A stretch of 64,000 nt of DNA, taken from the NCBI GenBank assembly GCA_003533505.1, contig DQGD01000003.1:75611-139610 (forward strand). The letters are read 5' to 3'. Position numbers and translations under genes: made by a program. Within the stretch, counting starts at the first letter, position 1, and the number at the start of each line of letters is the position of its first letter. The DNA is from Clostridiales bacterium. Lineage in GTDB: Bacteria > Bacillota > Clostridia > Christensenellales > Pumilibacteraceae. Shown here piece after piece: positions 32,635 through 41,528 of the stretch. The notes below the pieces were generated by a model. The model was given only the letters and a program-made list of their open reading frames with translations. It ran no database searches and was not told where the DNA came from.

Positions 32635-33498
32635 GTGGATTTATTCGAGGCGAGAGGGCTTACCAAGCGATACGGAAACGCAGGCATCGAGGACGTTTCG
32701 TTTTCGCTGAGCCCGGGGATTATAACGGGGTTTATCGGCGCGAACGGAGCCGGCAAGACGACTACGATGAAGTGCGCGCTGAACGTCGTGCGCCCCGATT
32801 CGGGCGAGGTCACGGCGTTCGGGCTGGACATGAAAACGCACGAGGAGGAGATAAAGAGCCGCGTGGCGTTCGCTTCCGGCGGATTTGAATACTACCCTTA
32901 TTCGCGCGTAGGCAAGGTGGCGAAAATGGTGAGCGAATTCTACCCCGTGTGGCGCGACGACGTTTACCGCGAGCTTATAAAAAAATTCGACCTCGACGAG
33001 AACAAGCGCGTGCGTGACCTTTCGGCAGGCATGAAGGTAAAGCTTTCGCTCTCGCTGGCGCTGTCGCACGACGCGGAGGTGCTGTTCCTCGACGAGCCGA
33101 CGAGCGGACTAGACCCGCTGGCTCGCGACGAGCTCTTAGACGTGTTCCGTGCGATTGCATACGAGCGCGAAAAGAGCATACTTTTCTCGACGCACGTCAC
33201 GTCCGACCTCGACAAGTGCGCCGACAAAATACTGATTATCCGCGAGGGCAGGATTATTTCGTTCGGCGGTCGCGACGAGCTGGTGGACGGGCATATAATC
33301 GTTCGCGGCGGCGCGGACGAGCTGACGGACGAGATAAAACGAGCCGCCGTGGGCTATAAGTCCAACTCGTACTCGTTCTCCGCGCTCGTCGGTCGCGGCG
33401 CAATCGATACCTCGCGTTTCGTCACCGAAAAGCCCGACCTCGAGGACGTAATGCTTTACTATTACCGCCGGGGCGGCAAAGGAGAAAACTCGCTATGA
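32635..33498 (+). CDS. ABC transporter ATP-binding protein (YtrB/BcrA-like)
   Basis: A 287-residue ATPase. I chose the GTG at 32635 because GGGAGG lies 6 bases upstream; the ATG at 32584 is inside the operator. Walker A is GANGAGKTT, the signature LSAGMKVKL, Walker B VLFLDEPTSGLDPLARDELLD, and the H-loop is in ILFSTHVTSDLDK. LSAGM in place of LSGGQ is common in YtrB and bacitracin-type exporters. The C-terminal 70 residues are a regulatory extension. It overlaps the permease gene by 4 bases (ATGA) and energises it, probably for export of an antimicrobial or cell-wall-related compound. Confidence 0.85.
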   Translation: MDLFEARGLTKRYGNAGIEDVSFSLSPGIITGFIGANGAGKTTTMKCALNVVRPDSGEVTAFGLDMKTHEEEIKSRVAFASGGFEYYPYSRVGKVAKMVSEFYPVWRDDVYRELIKKFDLDENKRVRDLSAGMKVKLSLSLALSHDAEVLFLDEPTSGLDPLARDELLDVFRAIAYEREKSILFSTHVTSDLDKCADKILIIREGRIISFGGRDELVDGHIIVRGGADELTDEIKRAAVGYKSNSYSFSALVGRGAIDTSRFVTEKPDLEDVMLYYYRRGGKGENSL

Positions 33499-34181
33499 CA
33501 GTCGAAAAACCGCAAAAAAAGCGTTCCGCGCTTTTCACTCTCGTCAAGAAAAATCTGTTCTTCACCACGCCGCCGGCGATGTGGCTGTTCGTGCTGATGT
33601 CGGCGCTGATTCTTATCCCGAACTACCCGATGATTGTGGCTCCCGGCTATATTTTCCTCGCGATATTCAACGTCTTTAACGTCGCAAGGGCGAACAAGGA
33701 TTTAGAGTTTACCGTCAATCTCCCCGTCCGCCGCAAAGACGTGGTGACGGGCTCGGCGATTCTCGTCGTCGCGTTCGAAGCGGCTACTCTCGTTTCCTGC
33801 GGAGCGTTCGCCGCGATTGCCGATTTCGTTATTTCCCCGGGCGGCAACGTCGTGGGGCTCGACCCCAACCTCACGCTGTTCGGAGTGGCGGCGGCAGGCT
33901 ACGGCGCGTTTAACCTCATTTTCCTGCCCGGATTTTATCGCACGGGCTACAAGTCGGGCTTGCCCACGCTGTTCGGCGTTCTCGGCTATCTCGCGCTGTA
34001 CGGAATTGCCGAAACGCTTGTGCAGGTTATTCCCTCTCTCACCGCCGCGCTCGACGGACTGAACGCGGAATACCTGTGGGCGCGCGCAATCGCGCTCGCT
34101 GTCGGGCTCTTGCTCATGGGCGCGTTGACCGCAATCGGCGTGAAGCTCGGGCAAAAGAAGTTTGACAAAATCAGCCTTTAA
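33495..34181 (+). CDS. ABC-2 type permease subunit
   Basis: A 228-residue hydrophobic protein with six likely membrane segments (starting MWLFVLMSALILIPNYPMI, then YIFLAIFNVFNVARANKD, FEAATLVSCGAFAAIADFVI and so on). FTVNLPVRRKDVVTGSAILVV between segments 2 and 3 is characteristic of ABC-2 permeases that work with YtrB-like ATPases. The start overlaps the ATPase stop as ATGA. The substrate is not evident. The GntR regulator follows after 44 bases. Confidence 0.75.
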   Translation: MTVEKPQKKRSALFTLVKKNLFFTTPPAMWLFVLMSALILIPNYPMIVAPGYIFLAIFNVFNVARANKDLEFTVNLPVRRKDVVTGSAILVVAFEAATLVSCGAFAAIADFVISPGGNVVGLDPNLTLFGVAAAGYGAFNLIFLPGFYRTGYKSGLPTLFGVLGYLALYGIAETLVQVIPSLTAALDGLNAEYLWARAIALAVGLLLMGALTAIGVKLGQKKFDKISL

Positions 34182-34225
34182 TAATATAATTATCGTCAGA
34201 GCGTGAAAGTGAGGACGAAAACCGC

Positions 34226-34609
34226 TTGAAACTCGTAATCTCCCCAAAAAGCGAAAGACCGATTTACGAGCAGGTCTACAATCAAATCGCTACAGGCATA
34301 CTATCGGGCGAGCTCGCGCCCGATTCGACGCTGCCGTCCATTCGCGGCATAGCCGCCGAGCTCGGCATCAGCGTGATAACCGTCAAGAGCGCCTACGACG
34401 CGCTGGAAAAGGACGGCTATATTTATACGCGCGCCGGCAAGGGCTGCTTCGTTTCTCCCGAAACCCCCTCATCCCTGATGGACAGGCGGCTCGTCGAGGG
34501 CGAAAAAGCGCTGTCCGCCGCCGTCGACTACTGCCGCGCGCTGGGGCTTGGCGCAAACGAAATCGCGCGGCTCACGGACAAGCTGCTGAATAACCGACGC
34601 GCTCCGTAA
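34226..34609 (+). CDS. GntR-family regulator, YtrA subfamily
   Basis: A 127-residue protein with an N-terminal winged helix (RPIYEQVYNQIATGILSGEL, then TLPSIRGIAAELGISVITVKSAYDALEKDGYIYTRAGKGCFV) and only a short C-terminal two-helix tail, the size and layout of the YtrA subfamily. It starts with TTG at 34226, with GAGG about 11 bases upstream. YtrA regulators usually repress an adjacent ABC transporter operon, and the dyad over the operon promoter at 32581 fits that. Effector unknown; cell-envelope antibiotics are typical for relatives. Confidence 0.88.
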   Translation: MKLVISPKSERPIYEQVYNQIATGILSGELAPDSTLPSIRGIAAELGISVITVKSAYDALEKDGYIYTRAGKGCFVSPETPSSLMDRRLVEGEKALSAAVDYCRALGLGANEIARLTDKLLNNRRAP

Positions 34610-34633
34610 AATTATTTATTATGAGGTAAAATT

Positions 34634-35884
34634 ATGATGACCGTAACCGAATTTTTAGACAATTCCTACACCGCATTCCACGCGTGCGAGAACGCCGCGA
34701 AAATGCTGGACGAAGCCGGCTTTACGCGCGTTTCGCTCGGCGCGCCGCTCTCGCTTAAACCCGGGTCTAAACACTACGTCGTGAAAAACGACAGCGCGCT
34801 TGTGGCGTTCAGAGTGGGTAGCCTCGGCAGCTACGGCTTCAACGTGGTCGCCTCGCACACCGATTCGCCCTGCCTGCACGTCAAGGGCAACGCGCTCCTC
34901 TCCTGCCGCGAGGGCAAGCGGCTGAACGTCGAGGAGTACGGCGGACTTGTGATGTACAGCATGCTGGACATTCCGCTCAGAATCGCCGGGCGCGCGGTGT
35001 ACGAAAACGGCGGCGAGCTGACCGCGAAAACCGTCGCGAGCGAAGCGCTGTTCAATATTCCCGGGCAGGCTATTCACCAGAACCGCGAGGTAAACGACAA
35101 ATGCGGCTTTAACACGCAAACCGACATGCTTCCGCTGGTGGGCGACGCCGAGGACGTGTATTCTCTCGTGGGCGGCGGCAATATCGCGGACGCGGACTTA
35201 TACGCCGTGCCTGCCGTCAAGGCTTACCGCTCGGGCGCAAAAGGCGAGCTGCTGGTTTCGCCGCGCATAGACAACCTGACGTCGGTGTACGCCTCCGTCC
35301 GCGCGATTATCGACTGCGACCCATCGGGCGTGGCGGTGTGCGCGTGCTTCGACAACGAGGAAATCGGCAGCATGACCCGTCAGGGCGCGCGCTCGTCGCT
35401 TCTCCTCTCGGTACTTCGCAAGCTCAACCGCGCTCTCGGCAAGACGGACGACGACTTTTTGTCTGCCGTGGACAACGGCATGCTGCTGTCCGCCGACAAC
35501 GGTCACGCCGTGCACCCGGCTCACCCCGAAAAGAGCGACCCGGCGATTGCGCCCGTGATTGGCGGCGGCGTAGTCGTCAAGCACCACGTCAACTACGCCA
35601 CCGACGGACTGAGCTCGGCGGCAATCAAAATCCTGGCAAAAACTCGCGGCGTGCGGATTCAGGAATACTACAACCGCTCGGACGCGCGCTGCGGCAGCAC
35701 CCTGGGACCCATGGCGAGCGCGATAACGGGGCTCGGCGCATGCGACGTGGGGCTTGCGCAGCTGGCGATGCACTCGGCTCTCGAAACCGTGGGCTACGAC
35801 GACATAGCCGAAATGCAAAAGCTGATGACCGCATTCTTCTCGGCAAGCTTTGTTAAAACCTCGGACGGCTTGAAAGTAGACTGA
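34634..35884 (+). CDS. M18-family aminopeptidase
   Basis: A 416-residue zinc aminopeptidase of the aspartyl-aminopeptidase (M18) family acting on peptides in the cytoplasm. Metal and catalytic regions are visible: VVASHTDSPCLHVKG, LVSPRIDNLTSVYASVRAI, CACFDNEEIGSMTRQGARSS, NGHAVHPAHPEKSDP and GSTLGPMASAITGLGACDVG. Its length agrees with bacterial ApeB-like enzymes. A GAGGT ribosome site lies six bases before the ATG at 34634. It follows the GntR gene by 24 bases and may be cotranscribed, but functional linkage is unlikely. Confidence 0.88.
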   Translation: MMTVTEFLDNSYTAFHACENAAKMLDEAGFTRVSLGAPLSLKPGSKHYVVKNDSALVAFRVGSLGSYGFNVVASHTDSPCLHVKGNALLSCREGKRLNVEEYGGLVMYSMLDIPLRIAGRAVYENGGELTAKTVASEALFNIPGQAIHQNREVNDKCGFNTQTDMLPLVGDAEDVYSLVGGGNIADADLYAVPAVKAYRSGAKGELLVSPRIDNLTSVYASVRAIIDCDPSGVAVCACFDNEEIGSMTRQGARSSLLLSVLRKLNRALGKTDDDFLSAVDNGMLLSADNGHAVHPAHPEKSDPAIAPVIGGGVVVKHHVNYATDGLSSAAIKILAKTRGVRIQEYYNRSDARCGSTLGPMASAITGLGACDVGLAQLAMHSALETVGYDDIAEMQKLMTAFFSASFVKTSDGLKVD

Positions 35885-35937
35885 CGCGCCGCAAAAAAAC
35901 GGTGGCTCGGATTCCCGGAAAAACTAAAAAACAACGA

Positions 35938-35988
35938 TAAAAAACCGTCCCTACGGCTCGAAACCACGGGGACGGTTTGCTTTTTTAT
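35938..35988 (+). terminator. Terminator of the ABC/GntR/M18 unit
   Basis: AAACCGTCCC and GGGACGGTTT form a perfect 10-bp stem followed by GC and T6. Confidence 0.85.
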
Positions 35989-36051
35989 TACGTTTTATTT
36001 ACGTTTAGTCGCTTTTACCCGCGATACTCAGCCCGGGTTACCTGCAACCAC

Positions 36052-36501
36052 TCAGCCCGGCAAATTCGTTCTGCCCACGAGGTAATCCACCGAGCAGCCG
36101 AACAAATCGGCGAGCTTCATCAGTATTTCGATTTTCGGCAGCCGCTTAAAGTCGTTCCACTTCGACACCGCGGACGTACCCATTCCGCACTCCTTGGCGA
36201 CGCGGTAGGACGACACGCCTGTCATCGATTGCAGCGCGGCGATGCGACGGGCGAACTTTTCGGGCGAGCCGCTGCGGATTATGCTCTTGTTTTCGCTGCG
36301 CCCGAGCAGGTAATCCATCGGCACGTTCATATAGTCGGCAAGCTGAATGAGCGCGCGCGCCGACGGCATTTGCCGCTGATACAGCCAATTATTGACGGCG
36401 GTTTTATTGCAACCCGAAGCCTCGGCGAGCTTGTACGACTTCATGCCGTGCTCGTCGAGATATTTTTTTATGGCAACGCTTATGTAATACGACGTTTCCA
36501 A
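36052..36501 (-). CDS. Regulator with two tandem XRE helix-turn-helix domains
   Basis: A 149-residue protein built of two complete XRE domains. The first covers residues 1-67 (KSYKLAEASGCNKTAVNNWL) and ends in MDYLLGRSE; the second covers about 80-147 (SSYRVAKECGMGTSAVSKWN) and ends in VDYLVGRTN. The parallel endings show an internal duplication. There is no ligand-binding or membrane domain. Two DNA-binding domains in one chain may bind a pseudo-symmetric site as a monomer. It appears monocistronic; targets are unknown. Confidence 0.8.
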   Translation of the reverse strand: METSYYISVAIKKYLDEHGMKSYKLAEASGCNKTAVNNWLYQRQMPSARALIQLADYMNVPMDYLLGRSENKSIIRSGSPEKFARRIAALQSMTGVSSYRVAKECGMGTSAVSKWNDFKRLPKIEILMKLADLFGCSVDYLVGRTNLPG

Positions 36502-36669
36502 AAGCTTCTCTCCCGTCGGTAAATAATATCAATATAGTGATTATACTACAATCCGCGCGTTTAATCAACAAAAACGAGGGGCTTGCGAAAAATTATTTTT
36601 TATCGCCGTCCTAAACGAGAAAAACCGCATTTCGCCGATTTTTTTCGGGCGCGCTCCGCAATCCGCGCC

Positions 36670-37533
36670 CTACAGCACCACCGCGCATGCGAGCGCGAGC
36701 GAGCCTGCTCCTATGTGGCAGGCAACCGACAGCGGCAAGGGCGCTATTCCCACCGTAAAGCCCGGGAACGCCGCTTCGACCTCTTTTTTCCATTCTTCGG
36801 CTTCGGCAAGGTTTCCCGAGTACGCCACGTCGAGGCGCATCTCGCCCCTTTCGACTTCGCCGTGAAAACGCGATTCAAAGTCCTTTTTAATCGCCTTTAT
36901 CATCACGGCGCGAGCGGCGGCTTTGCCGCGAACTTTGGAGTAGGCGTCCAGCTTGTCGCCCTGAATCTGCAATACGGGTTTTATATTGAGGAGCGTGCCC
37001 ACCGCGGCTGCGAGCGGCGTTATTCTGCCGCCCTTTTTAAGGTAATAAAGCGTTTCCAGCGTGATATAAATAGACGAAACGGCGGCGGTTTCCTCCAGCC
37101 TTTTCTTTATTTCCGCCGCGGTCATGCCCTCGCCCTTCAGCTTCACCGCGTCGAACACCGAGCGGCGCATAGTCACGGAAATCCTATGGTTGTCGACGAC
37201 TTCCACTCTGCCGCCGTACTCGCGCGCAAGCATTTTCGCGCTGTCGCACGAGCCGCTGAGTCCGCTCGACATCGGAATGTGCACCACTTCGTCGTGAGTT
37301 TTCAGCAGTTCGTCCCACATATCGGTGACTGTGGCAGGCGACGGCTGCGAGGTGCGTACCTCGCTCGCCCCGGGCAACAGCTCGAAAAACCGCTCCTGAC
37401 TGAGGTCGACTCCCTCGAAGTATAGCTTTTTGTCGATATACACGGGCATGGGAAGCACCGTGACCCCGAGGTCGCGCGCCTCTTGCGCGGTCATTCCGCC
37501 GTTACTGTCCGTCAATATCGCCACTTTTTTCAT
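36670..37533 (-). CDS. DegV-family fatty-acid-binding protein
   Basis: A 287-residue DegV protein (FakB-type). Family features are the N-terminal VAILTDSNGGMT, the motif RTSQPSPATVTDMW where the conserved serine binds the fatty-acid carboxylate, HIPMSSGLSGS, and the central GGRITPLAAAVGTLLNIKPVLQI. FakB proteins present exogenous fatty acids to FakA kinase; no FakA (DAK-type) gene is in this window. Length is normal. It is a single gene with no clear partner. Confidence 0.88.
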   Translation of the reverse strand: MKKVAILTDSNGGMTAQEARDLGVTVLPMPVYIDKKLYFEGVDLSQERFFELLPGASEVRTSQPSPATVTDMWDELLKTHDEVVHIPMSSGLSGSCDSAKMLAREYGGRVEVVDNHRISVTMRRSVFDAVKLKGEGMTAAEIKKRLEETAAVSSIYITLETLYYLKKGGRITPLAAAVGTLLNIKPVLQIQGDKLDAYSKVRGKAAARAVMIKAIKKDFESRFHGEVERGEMRLDVAYSGNLAEAEEWKKEVEAAFPGFTVGIAPLPLSVACHIGAGSLALACAVVL

Positions 37534-37699
37534 AAGCTCTCCGTTTTTTCGTTGTGAATATTAATTCGATTTTACCACGATTGCGCGCAAAAATCAACAA
37601 AAACTTACTATAAAAACGCGAAATATTTTTACACCGTTTACTATAACCGTCGCTTGCGTTTCTTTTTGCCGAAAATCTCGTAAACAATCGGAATAATCG

Positions 37700-37728
37700 T
37701 TGACAACAGATTTTTCGTTTGCTATAAT
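37700..37728 (+). promoter_or_regulatory. Consensus promoter of the MATE gene
   Basis: TTGACA, 17 bases, TATAAT with a preceding TG-like extension. Confidence 0.85.
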
Positions 37729-37830
37729 ACCGTTACTCTCGCAAAAAAAAACGCGGAAGAAAAGTAATTTTACGGTCGCCGGAGGGCTTGTCGCCGCAGC
37801 GGCAAAGTCGGACAAGACGTCGAGTGCGCT

Positions 37831-37864
37831 CGATTAACGCTTTAATCGGGTCTTTTTTATTGTT
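37831..37864 (+). terminator. Terminator-like hairpin in the MATE leader
   Basis: CGATTAA-CGCT-TTAATCG stem, then GGTC and T6, ending about 20 bases before the start codon; a candidate for conditional termination. Confidence 0.5.
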
Positions 37865-37882
37865 TTTTTCGGAGAAACAACC

Positions 37883-39250
37883 ATGAGAATAGGACTTAAC
37901 GAACATTTTACATTAAAAAAACTGCTGCGATTCGTCCTGCCCACTGTGGTCACGATTATTTTCACGCAGATTTACAGCATTGTCGACGGCATTTTCGTCA
38001 CTAATTTCGCGGGCAAAAATCAATTCGCCGCAATCAACCTGATTATGCCGCTGCTGATTATCATGGGCTCGCTGGGCTTTATGCTGGGCACGGGCGGCAG
38101 CGCGCTGGTTGCAAAGACCCTGGGCGAGGGCGACCCCGAACGCGCAAACGGCTTGTTTTCGATGATGGTTATCGTCATGGCGATTGTGGGCGTTATTCTC
38201 TCCTCTGTCGGCGAAATCTTTATCGTGCCCGTCGCGCGGTTATTGGGCGCGAGCGGCGAAACGCTGGGCTACTGCGTGCTCTACGGCAGGTTTATGCTCG
38301 CCACGCAGACTTTCTTTATCCTGCAAAACATTTTCCAGAGTTTCTTCGTAGTTGCCGAAAAGGCGCGGCTTGGGCTGATTGTCACCGCGATAGCCGGCGT
38401 GATGAACATAGTGCTGGACGCGCTGTTCGTCGCGGTCTTTAAGTTCGGGCTCGCCGGCGCCGCTGCCGCCACCTGCGTCAGCCAAATCTTCGGCGCGGCG
38501 TTCCCCATCGTGTATTTCCTCCGCAAAAACGACAGCCGCCTGAGGCTCGGAAAACCGCTGATGAGCATGCGCGCCCTACTGAAAGCATGCGCAAACGGCT
38601 CGTCGGAGTTTCTGTCCAACATCGCCGCCTCGATAATCACGCTGCTCTATAACTTCCGCCTCCTCAGCCTTGCCGGCGAAACGGGCGTGGCGGCTTACGG
38701 CGCGATTATGTACGTCGCGATGCTGCTGGGCGCGATACTTTTCGGCTATTCGATGGGCGTTTCTCCCGTCATAAGCTTTAACTACGGCGCGAAAAACGAG
38801 GACGAACTGAGGAACGTCTACCGTAAAAGCATGTGGATTATCCTTATTCTCGGCGTGGCGATGACCGTACTCGCCGAAGCGTGCGCCTCGCCGCTGTCGA
38901 TGCTGTTCTCGGGCGGCGACGACGAGCTGTACTCGATGACTTTGCGCGGCTTCCGCCTGTACTCGATTTCCTTCCTCATGACGGGCTTCGGCATGTTCGG
39001 CTCGGCGTTCTTTACCGCGCTCAACAACGGGCTGATTTCGGCGATAATCTCTTTCTCGCGCACGCTCGTTTTCCAATCAATCGCCGTAATCGTGCTGCCC
39101 CTCTTCTTGGCGCTCGACGGCGTGTGGTGCGCGATAGTCTTTGCCGAAATCCCCTCGACTATTCTCTCGCTGGCCTTTATCTTCGCCTACCGTAAACGCT
39201 ACGGCTACGGCAAGCCCTCCGCCCGCCCTGCCGCCGCGCCAAAGAGTTGA
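37883..39250 (+). CDS. MATE-family efflux transporter
   Basis: A 455-residue membrane protein with twelve predicted helices, the MATE length. Typical sequence includes FVLPTVVTIIFTQIYSIVDGIFV in helix 1, FAAINLIMPLLIIMGSLGFMLGTGGSALVAK in helices 2-3, and the repeated pattern in the second half (GYSMGVSPVISFNYGAKNEDELRNVYRKSMW). It exports organic cations or drugs using an ion gradient; the substrate is not predictable. The GGAG ribosome site lies just after the leader terminator. Confidence 0.88.
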   Translation: MRIGLNEHFTLKKLLRFVLPTVVTIIFTQIYSIVDGIFVTNFAGKNQFAAINLIMPLLIIMGSLGFMLGTGGSALVAKTLGEGDPERANGLFSMMVIVMAIVGVILSSVGEIFIVPVARLLGASGETLGYCVLYGRFMLATQTFFILQNIFQSFFVVAEKARLGLIVTAIAGVMNIVLDALFVAVFKFGLAGAAAATCVSQIFGAAFPIVYFLRKNDSRLRLGKPLMSMRALLKACANGSSEFLSNIAASIITLLYNFRLLSLAGETGVAAYGAIMYVAMLLGAILFGYSMGVSPVISFNYGAKNEDELRNVYRKSMWIILILGVAMTVLAEACASPLSMLFSGGDDELYSMTLRGFRLYSISFLMTGFGMFGSAFFTALNNGLISAIISFSRTLVFQSIAVIVLPLFLALDGVWCAIVFAEIPSTILSLAFIFAYRKRYGYGKPSARPAAAPKS

Positions 39251-39271
39251 ACCAAAAAGCTTTAATTCACG

Positions 39272-39314
39272 CAAAAAGGCTTCGCCCGAAAACAACGGAC
39301 GAAGCCTTTTCTTC
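39272..39314. terminator. Terminator between convergent MATE and GH2 genes
   Basis: AAGGCTTCG and CGAAGCCTT arms with T-rich flank on the plus strand and A5 at the 5' side, so it may serve both directions. Confidence 0.75.
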
Positions 39315-39362
39315 GATTTATTGCGGACTATTACGGTTAATTCGGCTTGCTCTCTCCGACCG

Positions 39363-41516
39363 CTACATGTTCAGCGTTTTGGCTTTGACCGTCTTGTCCT
39401 CTTTCTTTTTGTACAGCAACGTATACTCGCTGTCCGCCGCGCCGCCGGCAGTTTTCAGCGTGATTTTAATAAGCCCCGACTGCCATGCCCCCGGAAGCGT
39501 CACTCGTGCGGTCGCGCCGCGGCGCACGTCAAACGCCGCAACTTCGCCCGTCTGCCATTCGAGCAGTATTTGCTCCCTGCCGCCTGCCTGTACGCACGCG
39601 GTCACGACGTCGGAAACAGCCGCGTCGGAGTCGTTTATATACCACAACTCGAAGCTAAGCTCCTCGCCGCCGGTGTAGCAAAGTTTTTCGAATTTCGCGC
39701 TCGCCATCACCGCTCTCAGCGAGTCGCGGACGGCGTAGTACGCCGGCTTTTTGACGAGCGGATAGCTCATAATCGAGTTGTTTGCGGCGGTCGTCCAGGG
39801 CTCGTTGAAGCACCAATTCACCGCCATCGAGCAGTGCTTCCACTGCCGCCGCGCCTCCTCGAACGCCGCCTTGTAGCCGATTGACTGCAACAGCTGCGAG
39901 CGTTCGGTAAGCTCGCTTAGCGACTTGCTCTCGCCGAAATAATCGTCGATTACGTCTATGCAAGCCCACGAGTTTTCCTGCCACACGCCGAACGCGTGGT
40001 GATAAGCCCAGCTGTCTGTGGGGCGAACGGGGAAAAGCTCGGACTCGGGAATAATCTTTTTCAGCTCGTTCTCGGCGGCGAGCGACGGCACGCCGAACTC
40101 GGAATATGCGGTAAGGCGCGCGGCGCCGAACACCTTAAAAATCTCCCTGCCCTCGGGCTCGCGGAACGAATAGCCGCCGTGCCCCATGCCCGGCATGGGA
40201 GAAGTGGGAATAAACGGACGGCGCGCGTCGAGCTCGTAGCACAGCTTGTTCAGCAGCCTGAGCGCGAGCGATTGGTCGTTCATGCCCGACCAGGTGTTAA
40301 ACAGCTCGTTGCCGCCGCACCAAAAGGCAAGGCACACGTGCGAGCGGAGCTTTTTTATCACCGAACTCGCTTCTCTTTCCAAAACGGCGAGGTAACCGTC
40401 CTTGTCGGGGTAGTCGTTGCAGGCGAGCATAAATTCCTGCCACACGAGTATGCCCTCGCGGTCGCAGGCGTCGTAAAACGCCGGTTTCATCAGTCCCGAG
40501 CCGCCCCACACGCGCAGAACGTTCATGTTCGCCTCGCGCGCGGCGACGGCGTATTCGGCGCTCATTTCGTCGGAAACAACCCCCGGGAAAATATCTGGGC
40601 TGACGAGGTTTGAGCCCTTTGCGAAAATCCGTCTGCCGTTCAGCTCGACGGTGATTGCCGACGAGTACGGCCCCTTGGGAAAATCCCTCTCCTCGCCCAA
40701 ATCGCCCTCGTTCCGCACAAGCCGCAGGGTCTTGAAGCCGATTTTGCCGCTCCTCTCGCAGTCGGAAGTCCTTGCCGTCCACGAGTACAGCGCAGGCTCG
40801 CCGTGACCGTTGCACCACCACAGCCGCACGTTTTCCACGGTAAACTCGCGCCCGTCGCCGCTGTACACGACCTTGCCGTCGGGGTCACGGAGCGTGACCT
40901 CCGCTTGCTCCGCGGCTTCGATTTCAAACCTGACGGAAGCGGTTTTTCTCGCCTCGTTCAGCGTGTAAAACGGCTCGCACGCGCTTATGTAGCCCTTGCC
41001 GCGCGTTTCGACGTAAGCCGGCAGCCACAGCCCCGACACGAGCAGACGCGGATTCCAATCCCAGCCGTAGCAGAACGGCGGCTTGCACGACTCGCGCGCT
41101 TCGTCGCGAGTGCCCTTCGCTCCGCCCTCGGCTTTCGGGTGCGCGTGAATAATCGTCTCCAATTCGTCACCGGGCGCGGCTTTTTCGGTAATATCGACGG
41201 CGACGGGCGTATACATGCCCTCGCCCGAGCACAGCGTTTCGCCGTTAAGCCTTATCTCGTAGGCGTAGTCAATACCCTCGGCGACGAAGAAAACCCTCTC
41301 GCCGCGCTTAGCCGAAAACTCGAGCGCGGTCTTGTAGCTCCACTCCGCGTCCTCGGTCTTTTCCAGCTCGCGCAGCGTGCAGCCGCGCTGTAAATCCTCG
41401 AGCCCTATAAACTCGGCGTAGTCTCGCTGGACGTTGCCCGGCACGGTCGCGGCAAAATACTTGCCTGCGTTTTCGCCCTCGGAAATCGCGGCTTTCCACT
41501 TTTGCTCGAATCTCAT
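39363..41516 (-). CDS. GH2-family glycosidase, beta-mannosidase-like
   Basis: A 717-residue glycosidase without a signal peptide, so probably cytoplasmic. The N-terminal sugar-binding domain has the beta-mannosidase-type CYGWDWNPRLLVSGLWLPAYV near residue 152. The TIM barrel carries NVLRVWGGSGLMKPAFYDACDREGILVWQEF, the acid/base in CLAFWCGGNELFNTW and the nucleophile in LTAYSEFGVPSLA. It is shorter than most beta-mannosidases (about 820 residues), mainly at the C-terminus. Related GH2 activities are possible. It starts 12 bases after glycerol kinase with GGAG upstream, so the two form an operon, an unusual pairing. Confidence 0.8.
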   Translation of the reverse strand: MRFEQKWKAAISEGENAGKYFAATVPGNVQRDYAEFIGLEDLQRGCTLRELEKTEDAEWSYKTALEFSAKRGERVFFVAEGIDYAYEIRLNGETLCSGEGMYTPVAVDITEKAAPGDELETIIHAHPKAEGGAKGTRDEARESCKPPFCYGWDWNPRLLVSGLWLPAYVETRGKGYISACEPFYTLNEARKTASVRFEIEAAEQAEVTLRDPDGKVVYSGDGREFTVENVRLWWCNGHGEPALYSWTARTSDCERSGKIGFKTLRLVRNEGDLGEERDFPKGPYSSAITVELNGRRIFAKGSNLVSPDIFPGVVSDEMSAEYAVAAREANMNVLRVWGGSGLMKPAFYDACDREGILVWQEFMLACNDYPDKDGYLAVLEREASSVIKKLRSHVCLAFWCGGNELFNTWSGMNDQSLALRLLNKLCYELDARRPFIPTSPMPGMGHGGYSFREPEGREIFKVFGAARLTAYSEFGVPSLAAENELKKIIPESELFPVRPTDSWAYHHAFGVWQENSWACIDVIDDYFGESKSLSELTERSQLLQSIGYKAAFEEARRQWKHCSMAVNWCFNEPWTTAANNSIMSYPLVKKPAYYAVRDSLRAVMASAKFEKLCYTGGEELSFELWYINDSDAAVSDVVTACVQAGGREQILLEWQTGEVAAFDVRRGATARVTLPGAWQSGLIKITLKTAGGAADSEYTLLYKKKEDKTVKAKTLNM

Positions 41517-41528
41517 TGTATCTCCTTT

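Larger units (their letters stand above)
37534..37882 (+). other. Intergenic region with promoter and structured leader of the MATE gene
   Basis: The leader from about 37735 to 37882 contains CTTGTC/GACAAG complementarity around a GCCGCAGCGGC hairpin, a TCGAGTGCGCTCGA hairpin, and a terminator-like stem whose 5' half overlaps that last hairpin. This mutually exclusive arrangement suggests attenuation. I do not recognise the class. Confidence 0.45.

Noticed and set aside
37760..37830. Guanidine-III riboswitch in the MATE leader
   Set aside because: Only a ten-base segment resembles it; the pairing scheme does not match, and MATE genes are not the usual target.
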